Source: CAZQEZ01 sp964592475
GTDB lineage: Bacteria; Bacteroidota; Bacteroidia; Cytophagales; Cyclobacteriaceae
Assembly (NCBI GenBank): GCA_964592475.1
Contig: CAZQEZ010000095.1
Location: 1-16,344 of the forward strand
Reading direction: 5' to 3'
Length of the DNA: 16,344 bases
The notes under the pieces were generated by a model that saw nothing but the letters and a program-made list of their open reading frames with translations, had not been told where the DNA came from and did no database searches. This document shows, one piece after another, positions 7,640 through 16,178 of this stretch. The stretch's first letter is position 1. Each line of letters starts with the position of its first letter. The translations under genes were made by a program, and so were the position numbers.

Positions 7640-8671
7640 TTGAATAACGACAAGCATATACGGGAACTTATAAGAAAATTTATCAGGAATGAATGTACGC
7701 TTGAAGAGCTGGAACAGATTAAAGCAGTTCTCAAAACTGGTTCCTATGATTATTTGTGGAATGATTGGATAAAAAAAGATGCAATTCAACAGATCATTTC
7801 CAAACAAGATTTTAACAAAATCAAAAATAATAAACATGCGGAGATTTTTCAGAGGATAAGCCTTACAATTGAAATTAATGAATCAAAAAACAACGATTTG
7901 AAATTACAAAGTAGGAGAAGGCTTATTACTATAGCAGCAGCTATTAGTTTTGTTTTTATCTCTTATTGGCTAAGCATTAGTTTTTTTAACTCTCCTGTAC
8001 CGAAACCTGAGCTGATCGTGATTACTACCAATCCAGGACAAAAGAAAGTGGTAACCTTACCTGATAACAGTGTAGTGCATTTGAATGCCGGATCAAGACT
8101 TGAGTATGCCACTAATTTCAATCAGGAGACAAGAAGGATTACCTTATTTGGCGAAGCATATTGTAAGATTTCTAAAAATAAGAATAAACCTTTTGCTATA
8201 AGCACAGGCGATTATATGGTAGATGTTGTCGGTACTGCTTTTAATTTGAATAATTATTCATCAGAAAAGCCTGTAGCAATCTCCGTGACAGAAGGTATTG
8301 TCAGATTTTCCTATCCTAATAAAAATGGTTTTTTGTCAGATACCTTAGTAGCGGCAAATCAGCATTTGACATTCAATGGTAAATACAATGAATTAGATAT
8401 TGAAAATTTTGATTCTGAATTTCAAATTGCATGGCTTGAAAATCTTCTTATTTTTGATAACGAACCGTTGGAGCAGGTAATTGAAAAACTTGAATTATGG
8501 TATGGTGTAAATTTTATTGTCGAAATTGAACAGATAGAAAAATGCAGATTCAGTGGCAGGTTCGAAAATGAATCTCTTGAATTTGTATTACAATCCATCG
8601 AAATGGTAAGTGATTTTCAATACGAAATGAATAATACAAATGTAAAACTTAAAGGAAAAGGTTGCTTATGA
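7640..8671 (+). CDS. FecR-family anti-sigma factor
   Basis: The 343-residue product has a cytoplasmic N-terminal sigma-binding region (about 1-90), one membrane helix at about 94-116 after RRR, a periplasmic FecR domain at about 125-222 (NPGQKKVVTLPDNSVVHLNAG, GEAYCKI, VVGTAFNL, VTEGIVRF) and a C-terminal DUF4974-type domain at about 266-338. This is the usual Bacteroidota FecR layout. The start is a TTG at 7640: the nearest upstream in-frame stop is at 7613 and there is no ATG between it and the TTG, nor one near the start downstream. Ninety-seven nt separate it from the sigma gene. FecR proteins hold the sigma factor inactive and relay a signal from the STN domain of the outer-membrane receptor, here encoded next in line. 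Confidence 0.93.
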   Translation: MNNDKHIRELIRKFIRNECTLEELEQIKAVLKTGSYDYLWNDWIKKDAIQQIISKQDFNKIKNNKHAEIFQRISLTIEINESKNNDLKLQSRRRLITIAAAISFVFISYWLSISFFNSPVPKPELIVITTNPGQKKVVTLPDNSVVHLNAGSRLEYATNFNQETRRITLFGEAYCKISKNKNKPFAISTGDYMVDVVGTAFNLNNYSSEKPVAISVTEGIVRFSYPNKNGFLSDTLVAANQHLTFNGKYNELDIENFDSEFQIAWLENLLIFDNEPLEQVIEKLELWYGVNFIVEIEQIEKCRFSGRFENESLEFVLQSIEMVSDFQYEMNNTNVKLKGKGCL

Positions 8672-8685
8672 AATAAAACAAAAAA

Positions 8686-8718
8686 TAGGGTTAGTGTACT
8701 GGAAATACACTAACCCTA
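8686..8718. promoter_or_regulatory. Perfect 13-bp hairpin between fecR and susC
   Basis: TAGGGTTAGTGTA at 8686-8698 and its exact reverse complement at 8706-8718 enclose a 7-nt loop. It begins 15 nt after the FecR stop and ends about 80 nt before the chosen SusC start. On the plus strand no T-run follows, so it is not a classical terminator in the direction of the genes. On the minus strand it would be followed by a T-rich tract, but no minus-strand gene needs it. It could be an mRNA-processing or stabilising structure, an attenuator, or an element that lets susCD be transcribed apart from the regulators. Confidence 0.8.
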
Positions 8719-8797
8719 ATACAGGGGTGAAACGGGATTGCGGCCCGACATCCCAAACATAGTAAATTCAAACATTCACTATAATCTTAACAAAATT

Positions 8798-11700
8798 ATG
8801 CAAAAAAGAGTACTTTCAAAAATCATTGAAATGTCCAGACATGTATTTATTGGACTCGTAGTGCAGATGACTTTTTTCGGGATGGCCCTGGCCATTTCCG
8901 GATCTCATGGCCAGAACAATCAGCAGAATAAATATCGTAAGGTTGCGGATATTCAGGTTGTGATCCAGACACAGAAAACAACTTTAAAGGAAGCTTTCAA
9001 TCTTATTAACCAGGAAACAGGTTTGGGATTTGTATATCTGGAATCCCATATTCCTACCTTTAAAAAAGTAGATTTAAATGGACCAGCGAATCTGGAGCAG
9101 ATCTTGTTGAGCATATCTAAACAGGTAAATGTTTCTTTTGTCAGAATCAACAAGAATATTATGGTCAATAAGTTCCAGTCAGAAGATGCAGTAATTACAG
9201 AGAAATTCATTACTCAAAGTAAATCTTTAGGTGGAAAAGTAACTGATGCTGAGACAAATGAACCGCTTGCTGGTGTCAATGTGGTAGTTTCCGGGAGTAA
9301 TATTGGAACTATTACCGGTATCGATGGCGGTTATCTTCTTGAAATACCCGAAGATGCGAGTGAGCTGAACTTTTCATATGTAGGTTATAAAACGATCAAT
9401 GTACCCGTCAATAACCGATCAGAAATAAATGTTCAATTGTCTGTTGATGTTACCAGTCTGAACGAAATTGTGGTAGTTGGGTATGGTACCCAAAAGAAGG
9501 TAAATTTAACTGGTGCAGTGGATCAGGTAAAAGCTGAAGCATTAGAAAACCGACCGGTTAACAATATAAGCCAAGCGTTGCAGGGGTTGGTTCCAAATCT
9601 CAACATTACCTTTAACGATGGGACTCCAGGTGCAGGGGCTAATTTTAATATCCGTGGGATCACATCCATTAATGGTGGCGAACCATTGATCCTGATTGAT
9701 GGAGTACCCAGTCAATCAGATGCTTTAGCACTGCTCAATCCGAGGGATATAGAAAGTGTTTCAGTATTAAAAGATGCTGCTTCTGCAGCAATTTATGGTG
9801 TTCGTGGTGCTTATGGCGTTATTCTGATCAACACAAAGGCTCCCAAAGAGCAGGCTCCCAGGATATCATACAATGGGAACGTCGCCTTCACTAAACCAAC
9901 CATTCTACCTGAAGCAGTTACGGATCCTTATGTGGGTATGCGTCTGATGCATGATGCTCGTTTGGCCTGGGATGGGGCTTCTACATTTTCGGCTGAGGCT
10001 TTGGATTTTGCCCAGGCACGTTCACAAGATCTCTCCCTGGAGCCTGTAAGAATTTCAGCCAATGGTGAAAGTTATCTGTATGCAGGTAATACCGATTGGA
10101 TCGAGGAAATGTATGATTTTTCCCAACCCATGCAGCAGCATAACCTGAGTTTAAACGGAGGCTCAGAAAATCTTAGTTATTTTCTTTCCGGTGGATATTT
10201 GCGCCATCAGGGTGTATTTAACTACGATGCAGATCAATTTGAACGCTACAACTTCAGAGGGAAAATTGACCTGCGGGTAAACGATTGGCTATCTATCAAC
10301 AACAACCTGATGTATAACCGGGGAATTTCCGATTTTCCTTCTTTATGGGGAAATTCAGTAGACATCTGGCGCTATATTGCGGTATTGGGAAATCCGCAAT
10401 TCCCACTCAAAAATCCTGATGGTACCTGGACTACCGGAGGTCGGTTTATAGGTTTTCTCCAGGACGGCGGCAGAAGTGTGAAACAGGAAAATTTGCTGCA
10501 GAATACCATTGGTTTAAAAATGAATTTTCTTAAAAATAAGTTGAATGTCATAGCCAATTATACCTATCAAAATGATGGTTATCGTCATAATGAGCGGTTC
10601 AAACAATTGGATAATGTAAGTACCACGCCAGGCAGTATTTTTAACTGGGGCGCCAATCGGGTACATGAATCCACTACTGACAATTACTATCAGGTAATTA
10701 ATGCCTATGCAGAGTATAGTGAAAGTATTAATCGCCATGACTTCAAAGCAATGCTTGGTTACAACCAGGAATTGCGACAATTCAATTACAATTTCATGCG
10801 CCGGGAAAATCTGGTGAGTGATGAACTTAATGCTATCCGGCTGGCAGTAGGAGATATACAGGTTTCCAGCGATGCTTATGAATGGGCGTTGAGAGGTGTA
10901 TTTTTCAGATTGAATTATGGTTTTGCCAATAAATATCTTTTAGAGATCAATGGCCGTTACGATGGAACCTCAAGATTTCCTGAAGAAGAAAGATTTGGCT
11001 TTTTCCCCTCAGTCTCCGCTGGTTGGCGTATTTCCGAAGAGCAATTCTTTAGTCCATTGAAATCAGTGGTTTCTGAATGGAAATTGAGAGCATCTTATGG
11101 CTCACTGGGCAATCAGAATTTGGCTGGTAATTATTATCCATATATTCCCACCATGTCAACTTTTACTTCACCGGTAATTATTAATAATGAAATGCCACTG
11201 GCTATCGGAGCTCCAGGTTTAATTTCCGGAAGTTTAACCTGGGAAACAGCCACTACTTATGACATCGGTACGGATGTAAGTCTATTAGACAATCGATTGA
11301 ATCTGACATTTGACTATTACATACGGGATACCAGGAATATGCTGACCAAAGGACAAACATTACCTTCCGTATTGGGTACAGATGAACCGCTGGAAAATGC
11401 AGCTGATCTAAGAACCAAAGGTTGGGAATTATCTTTGGGCTGGAATGATGAAATTAATTTGGGTGGAAAACCATTAGTTATTGATACTCGATTTATTCTT
11501 TCTGATTATACAGCTGAAATTACCAGGTTTGATAATCCCAATGGATTTCTTGGTGACTTTTACGAGGGTCAGCAATTTGGAGAAATTTGGGGATATGAAA
11601 CGCTTGGTTTTTTCCAGAGCGAAGATGATGTCGAAAGTCATGCGGATCAATCGGTGCTGATGCGACGTCCGGCGGAAATAAAACCTGGTGACTTAAAATT

Positions 11701-12304
11701 TGCAGATCGCAACAATGATGGTTTTGTGAATTTTGGTGAAAATACTGTGGATAACCCAGGAGATCGATATATCATCGGCAACAGGGAACCACGTTACAGC
11801 TATGGTTTTACTTCCAATCTGCGTTGGAATAATTTTGACCTGTCGTTTTTCTTCCAGGGCATTGGGCAACGAGATTACTATCCAACCCGGGAGGCTTCTT
11901 ATTTCTGGAGTGTGTTTAACAGACCTAACAATACGCCACTTCAACATCTAGTGGACAATACCTGGACTCCGGATAATCCTGAAGCCTATTTCCCAAGGTT
12001 GAAAGCTTACATCGCTTTAGCCGATGGCAGAGAACTTGACCTTGAGCAAACACGCTACTTGCAGGATGCTTCCTATTTCCGGCTTAAAAATTTAACAATT
12101 GGTTATACATTGCCGGCTACACTTATGGAAAAGATCGGTATTGCCAATCTGAGAGTTTATTTTAGTGGAGAAAATCTATGGGAAACCACAGGTTTAATTA
12201 TGCCGGTAGATCCGGAATCTCTTTATACCAGTCATGTTTGGGGTGATGGTTCTACCTATCCTTTCGTAAGATCTTACTCTTTTGGACTTGACCTCACATT
12301 TTAA
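8798..12304 (+). CDS. SusC/RagA-family TonB-dependent outer-membrane receptor with STN domain
   Basis: From the ATG at 8798 the product has 1168 residues. An in-frame TTG at 8738 would add 20 residues ahead of the signal sequence and is less likely; another ATG at 8831 is possible. Numbered from 8798: a long signal sequence at about 12-34, an STN domain at about 50-126, a carboxypeptidase-regulatory-like beta-sandwich at about 145-215 (GGKVTDAETNEPLAGVNV), then LNEIVVVGYGTQKK at 221-234, a plug domain to about 345 with RGAYGVILINTK at its end, and a beta-barrel closing with a terminal phenylalanine. SusC proteins form TonB-driven channels capped by SusD. The STN domain is the part that signals to FecR, matching the sigma and FecR genes just upstream. 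The imported ligand cannot be read from the sequence. Confidence 0.95.
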   Translation: MQKRVLSKIIEMSRHVFIGLVVQMTFFGMALAISGSHGQNNQQNKYRKVADIQVVIQTQKTTLKEAFNLINQETGLGFVYLESHIPTFKKVDLNGPANLEQILLSISKQVNVSFVRINKNIMVNKFQSEDAVITEKFITQSKSLGGKVTDAETNEPLAGVNVVVSGSNIGTITGIDGGYLLEIPEDASELNFSYVGYKTINVPVNNRSEINVQLSVDVTSLNEIVVVGYGTQKKVNLTGAVDQVKAEALENRPVNNISQALQGLVPNLNITFNDGTPGAGANFNIRGITSINGGEPLILIDGVPSQSDALALLNPRDIESVSVLKDAASAAIYGVRGAYGVILINTKAPKEQAPRISYNGNVAFTKPTILPEAVTDPYVGMRLMHDARLAWDGASTFSAEALDFAQARSQDLSLEPVRISANGESYLYAGNTDWIEEMYDFSQPMQQHNLSLNGGSENLSYFLSGGYLRHQGVFNYDADQFERYNFRGKIDLRVNDWLSINNNLMYNRGISDFPSLWGNSVDIWRYIAVLGNPQFPLKNPDGTWTTGGRFIGFLQDGGRSVKQENLLQNTIGLKMNFLKNKLNVIANYTYQNDGYRHNERFKQLDNVSTTPGSIFNWGANRVHESTTDNYYQVINAYAEYSESINRHDFKAMLGYNQELRQFNYNFMRRENLVSDELNAIRLAVGDIQVSSDAYEWALRGVFFRLNYGFANKYLLEINGRYDGTSRFPEEERFGFFPSVSAGWRISEEQFFSPLKSVVSEWKLRASYGSLGNQNLAGNYYPYIPTMSTFTSPVIINNEMPLAIGAPGLISGSLTWETATTYDIGTDVSLLDNRLNLTFDYYIRDTRNMLTKGQTLPSVLGTDEPLENAADLRTKGWELSLGWNDEINLGGKPLVIDTRFILSDYTAEITRFDNPNGFLGDFYEGQQFGEIWGYETLGFFQSEDDVESHADQSVLMRRPAEIKPGDLKFADRNNDGFVNFGENTVDNPGDRYIIGNREPRYSYGFTSNLRWNNFDLSFFFQGIGQRDYYPTREASYFWSVFNRPNNTPLQHLVDNTWTPDNPEAYFPRLKAYIALADGRELDLEQTRYLQDASYFRLKNLTIGYTLPATLMEKIGIANLRVYFSGENLWETTGLIMPVDPESLYTSHVWGDGSTYPFVRSYSFGLDLTF

Positions 12305-12324
12305 TTAAAAAAACAGGAAATAAA

Positions 12325-14064
12325 ATGAAAAAATTAATCTATATATTCACTATTATCATTCTAATAACAAGCTGTAATGATGATTTTATGGACAGGGTTC
12401 CTTTAGCAGAAGTTTCACCACAAACTTATTTTAAGACAGAAGCAGAATTGCAAACCTATATCAATAGCCTGTATGTTTATCTGCCAGGAAATGATATCTT
12501 TCAAGGGGATGTACAGAGTGACAACCTGGCTTCCAAATCTTTCAATCAGGTAGTAGCGGGATTGCATCAGGTGCAAACCGATGCCGGCTCAGCAGGCTGG
12601 AGTTGGGATTACTTACGTGAGGTGAACTTTTTTTTGGAAAATTACGACCGCTCAGAGGATATTGATGATGAAGTTAAAAATCACTACGCCGGTATTGCCC
12701 GTTTTTTCAGGGCCTGGTTCTATTTTGATAAAGTAAAGAGGTTTGGCGATGTACCATGGTATGGTGAAACCATTGACAATACTGAGACTGATTTATTATT
12801 CAAAGCACGCGATTCCCGGTCGTTGGTGATGGATTCCGTCATGGCCGATCTGGCGTTTGCCTCAGCTAATATTTACGAGAACACACCTTCCAATACTATC
12901 GATCGTTGGAGTGCATTGGCACTACAATCCAGAATAGCCCTTTATGAAGGTGCCTATCGCAAATACCATGGTTCAGGTAGTTTTGAACCTAATTATCAAA
13001 TTGCCATTCAGGCAGCTCAAACCATTATGCAGGATGGTACTTTTAAATTGTATTCTACCGGTAATCCAGATACTGATTATTCAAATCTATATATCATGGA
13101 TGATGCGAATGTGGATGAGGTTATTTTGGCCAGGGTATTTGATGAGGGGCTTGATGTTAGACATACTGCCAATGGTACTTTTCTTACAGGTACGTTACTT
13201 GCACCTGGTCTTACCAAATCTTTGGTTAATACCTATCTAATGGCAGATGGTAGTCGCTTTACAGATCAACCTGGTTATGAAACAATGACCTTTGCTGAAG
13301 AAACACAAAACAGGGATCCAAGGCTGGCACAAACCATTCGTACACCAGGTTATACCCGTATAGGTAATAGCACTGTTTTAGTGCCCAACTTTGATAATGC
13401 TCGAACGGGATATCAAAATATAAAATATGTGATGTCAGCAGCTTACGATGGCTTCAGCCAAAATGTAAATGATCTGCCTGTTTTCCGATTTGCAGAAGTA
13501 TTGTTAAATTTCGCAGAAGCAAAGGCGGAACTGGGACAATTAACCCAGGCTGATTTGGATGTTTCTATCAACCTGATCAGGGCAAGAGTAGGTATGCCCA
13601 ATATGACGCTGGCTGATTTAACCATTGACCCGGTGTTGGATACTCGTTATAGCAATGTGACCGGAAATCAAAAAGCAGCTATTCTGGAAATCAGAAGAGA
13701 AAGAAGAGTAGAGTTGGCAGTGGAAGGATTAAGATACGATGACTTGATCCGCTGGAAAGTTGCACATCTGATGGCTGAACCTTTTAAAGGAATGTATTTT
13801 CCATCTATGGGAAAAATAGACTTGGATGGAGATGGAAATGATGACATTGCCCTGGTAGATGCCATTCCAGATCCGCAGGAAGAAATCCAGTACCTGATTG
13901 TTGGAAATGATTTCGATCTGGAAAATGGAACCAGTGGTCAGGTGGTAATGTACCCCAACCTGGAAAAAGAATTTGAAGATCCTAAACATTATTTATTTCC
14001 CTTGCCTCGTACCGAACTACTTTTGAATGAAAACCTGACCCAGAATCCTGGTTGGGATGAATAA
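12325..14064 (+). CDS. SusD/RagB-family nutrient-binding outer-membrane lipoprotein
   Basis: This 579-residue protein begins with a lipoprotein signal peptide ending in LITSC, with the lipidated cysteine at residue 17. The acidic residues just after it (NDD) resemble the Bacteroidota surface-export signal. The N-terminal RVPLAEVSPQTYFKTEAEL segment, the helical region around HYAGIARFFRAWFYFDKVKRFGDVPW, a late EIRRERRVELAVEGLRYDDLIRWK stretch in two overlapping parts, and a C-terminal FPLPRTELLLNENLTQNPGW are all standard for RagB/SusD proteins. It forms the surface lid of the SusC channel and binds the ligand. It follows susC by 20 nt, with AGGA about 7 nt before its ATG, so both share one transcript. 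A strong terminator lies 21 nt after its stop. Confidence 0.95.
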   Translation: MKKLIYIFTIIILITSCNDDFMDRVPLAEVSPQTYFKTEAELQTYINSLYVYLPGNDIFQGDVQSDNLASKSFNQVVAGLHQVQTDAGSAGWSWDYLREVNFFLENYDRSEDIDDEVKNHYAGIARFFRAWFYFDKVKRFGDVPWYGETIDNTETDLLFKARDSRSLVMDSVMADLAFASANIYENTPSNTIDRWSALALQSRIALYEGAYRKYHGSGSFEPNYQIAIQAAQTIMQDGTFKLYSTGNPDTDYSNLYIMDDANVDEVILARVFDEGLDVRHTANGTFLTGTLLAPGLTKSLVNTYLMADGSRFTDQPGYETMTFAEETQNRDPRLAQTIRTPGYTRIGNSTVLVPNFDNARTGYQNIKYVMSAAYDGFSQNVNDLPVFRFAEVLLNFAEAKAELGQLTQADLDVSINLIRARVGMPNMTLADLTIDPVLDTRYSNVTGNQKAAILEIRRERRVELAVEGLRYDDLIRWKVAHLMAEPFKGMYFPSMGKIDLDGDGNDDIALVDAIPDPQEEIQYLIVGNDFDLENGTSGQVVMYPNLEKEFEDPKHYLFPLPRTELLLNENLTQNPGWDE

Positions 14065-14085
14065 AAATGTTACTTTGAACTTGTA

Positions 14086-14117
14086 AAAGACCCTTACGTC
14101 CTGGTAAGGGTTTTTTT
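14086..14117 (+). terminator. Rho-independent terminator after the susCD operon
   Basis: ACCCTTAC (14090-14097) and GTAAGGGT (14104-14111) form an 8-bp stem with a 6-nt loop, followed by an unbroken run of T to 14117; A residues just before the stem could pair with these T's. It sits 21 nt after the SusD stop and only 18 nt before the next ATG, so it should end most susCD transcripts and leave little room for a separate promoter. Confidence 0.92.
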
Positions 14118-14135
14118 AATCTGAAATTAAAAAAA

Positions 14136-16058
14136 ATGAAAATATCATTATATATAATTTATATCATAATTATTTTTAGCATTTGCTTGGCTTGTGAACC
14201 TACAAATAAATCGAGGTTTTCATTTGCTTTCATATCGGATACTCATATCTCCAATAGAAATTCAGCAAATGACCTGTCTGCTACTGTAAGAGATATCAAC
14301 CAGCATCCAGATATCGATTTTATGGTAGTAACCGGTGATGTTACAGAAATGGGCTCGGATTCAGAATTATTGGCCGCCAAATTACTGTTGGATAGTCTTA
14401 AAAAACCTTATTATGTAATACCAGGCAACCATGATACAAAATGGTCGGAAAGTGGAAATGAAAGCTTCAAGCGCATCTTTGGCAGTGAACGGTTTGCTTT
14501 TGAACATAAGGGTTTTCTCTTTTTGGGTTGTAATAGTGGACCTAACATGCGAATGGCACCAGGAATGGTGCCCAGGGAAGACATTGTCTGGCTTGATTCT
14601 ATTGTAAAAACTCAACCGAACCAACCAGTGATTTTTATGAATCATTATCCCCTGGATAAAGGATTGGCTAATTGGTATGAAGTAATCGATTTACTGAAAC
14701 AAATGAATACTCAGGCAGTTTTATGTGGCCACGGTCATAGGAATAAGATTTATGATTTCGAGGGTATTCCAGGTGTAATGGGCCGATCCAACCTTTCTAC
14801 ATCCAGAGACACTTGTGGTTTTAATATTGTCAGTATTCGAAAGGATACGATGTGTTTTAATGAACGATTGGCAGGATTGAAAAAAACCAAAAATTCATGG
14901 CACAATATTCCCTTAAGGAAGCATGATTTCATCAGAGATTCCAGTCATTTTGAACGGCCTTCCTATGCCATTAACCAAACCTTTAGTCAACATGTAAGCG
15001 AGGAATGGCAGTGGCAGGATGATAGTGACATTGGTGCAGGATTGGCAGTGATTGATGATATTTTAATTTTGGCTAATACCAATGGAGAGATCAAATCACT
15101 CCATACAAAAGATGCAAGTTTGGTTTGGCATTATAAAACTGAGGGAAAGATTTATTCCACACCTGTCATTGATAGTCTCAGTGAAAGAGTAGTTGTAGCT
15201 TCGACAGATGGTAACATTTATGCCCTGGACATTACACATGGAAAGAAAATCTGGCAATATGAAACTGAAAAATCTATTGTGGCCTCTCCGGTAATTAGTG
15301 GTGATACGGTCTTCATTGGCAGTTCGGAGGGCATTTTTCGGGCAATTTCCTTAACCGGTGGACAATTGATATGGCAATATAATAATATCGATGGTTTTGT
15401 AGAAACAAAGCCCCTGGTGGACGAACAAAGAGTTTATTTTGGCAGTTGGGGCAATTATTTTTATGCTTTGAATAAAAGAGATGGTTCGCTGGCCTGGCGC
15501 TGGACCAATGGTAAGAGTAATCTTTACTCACCAGCTGCTTGTTTTCCGGTCAAAGCAGATGGGAAAATCTTCATTGTAGCTCCTGACCGGTTTACCACGG
15601 CATTAGATGCTGTAACTGGACAGGAAGTTTGGAGATCAAACCAGCACATTGGCAGGGAATCAATTGGAATATCTGAAGATAAAAAATTGGTCTACATTAA
15701 AGACATGAACGATTCTTTACATGCGTTCAATAGCCAATCAGATTTATTAGAGCGGTCCTGGTACGTTCATTGTGGATTTGGTTATGAAATTTCACCATCT
15801 CCGATTGTTGAATTCAATCAACTGGTATTCGTTCCAACTCACGCAGGTACTGTGTATGCCGTTGATAAAAACCAAAAAAAATTGGCCTGGGCATTTAAAA
15901 TGTCCAATGCGCTCATTAATAATATCATTCCGTTAGGAAAAGATAAAATCTTGATGAGCAGCATGGATGGTAAAGTGGTAAAATTAAGAATTGAAGGTCA
16001 AAAACTATACAATCTGAACAACCTTTCAAAAAGTGGGAACGCCCCGAAATCTGGATAA
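14136..16058 (+). CDS. Probable lipoprotein: calcineurin-like phosphoesterase fused to a PQQ-like beta-propeller
   Basis: The 640-residue product starts with a hydrophobic signal ending at Cys20 (SICLAC), plausibly a lipoprotein, though the lipobox is not ideal. The N-terminal domain (about 28-250) is a calcineurin-like phosphoesterase with its full motif set: SDTH at 34-37, TGDV at 66-69, GNHD at 97-100, NHYP at 149-152 and GHGH at 188-191. From about 290 to 620 come repeats of a PQQ/BamB-like beta-propeller, seen as recurring units such as LVWHYKTEGKIYSTPVI, KIWQYETEKSIVASPVI and LAWRWTNG. Many metallophosphoesterases of this class cleave phosphomono- or diesters; the propeller may bind a ligand or partner. 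The gene lies 18 nt after the susCD terminator, so it may be expressed by read-through. Its position suggests it serves the same uptake system. Confidence 0.92.
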   Translation: MKISLYIIYIIIIFSICLACEPTNKSRFSFAFISDTHISNRNSANDLSATVRDINQHPDIDFMVVTGDVTEMGSDSELLAAKLLLDSLKKPYYVIPGNHDTKWSESGNESFKRIFGSERFAFEHKGFLFLGCNSGPNMRMAPGMVPREDIVWLDSIVKTQPNQPVIFMNHYPLDKGLANWYEVIDLLKQMNTQAVLCGHGHRNKIYDFEGIPGVMGRSNLSTSRDTCGFNIVSIRKDTMCFNERLAGLKKTKNSWHNIPLRKHDFIRDSSHFERPSYAINQTFSQHVSEEWQWQDDSDIGAGLAVIDDILILANTNGEIKSLHTKDASLVWHYKTEGKIYSTPVIDSLSERVVVASTDGNIYALDITHGKKIWQYETEKSIVASPVISGDTVFIGSSEGIFRAISLTGGQLIWQYNNIDGFVETKPLVDEQRVYFGSWGNYFYALNKRDGSLAWRWTNGKSNLYSPAACFPVKADGKIFIVAPDRFTTALDAVTGQEVWRSNQHIGRESIGISEDKKLVYIKDMNDSLHAFNSQSDLLERSWYVHCGFGYEISPSPIVEFNQLVFVPTHAGTVYAVDKNQKKLAWAFKMSNALINNIIPLGKDKILMSSMDGKVVKLRIEGQKLYNLNNLSKSGNAPKSG

Positions 16059-16141
16059 GATTGTATGTTATAACGGATGGATTTCCAGACAGGATAGTTT
16101 GCTTAACGAGGGAAGCCTTTATCCACCGCACAAAAGCAGTG

Positions 16142-16178
16142 CTAGTGTGTTAATTTAATTTAGTAATTAACACACTAG
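16142..16178. repeat. Perfect 14-bp inverted repeat (hairpin)
   Basis: CTAGTGTGTTAATT at 16142-16155 and its exact reverse complement at 16165-16178 flank a 9-nt loop. It starts 84 nt after the last gene's stop. No T-run follows on either side, so it is not a standard terminator. It coincides with the point where the base composition changes, so it may mark or belong to an inserted element. Confidence 0.85.

Noticed and set aside
8738..8797. TTG start at 8738 for the SusC gene.
   Set aside because: The added 20 residues are polar, precede the signal sequence and are not expected in SusC proteins; the ATG at 8798 fits better.
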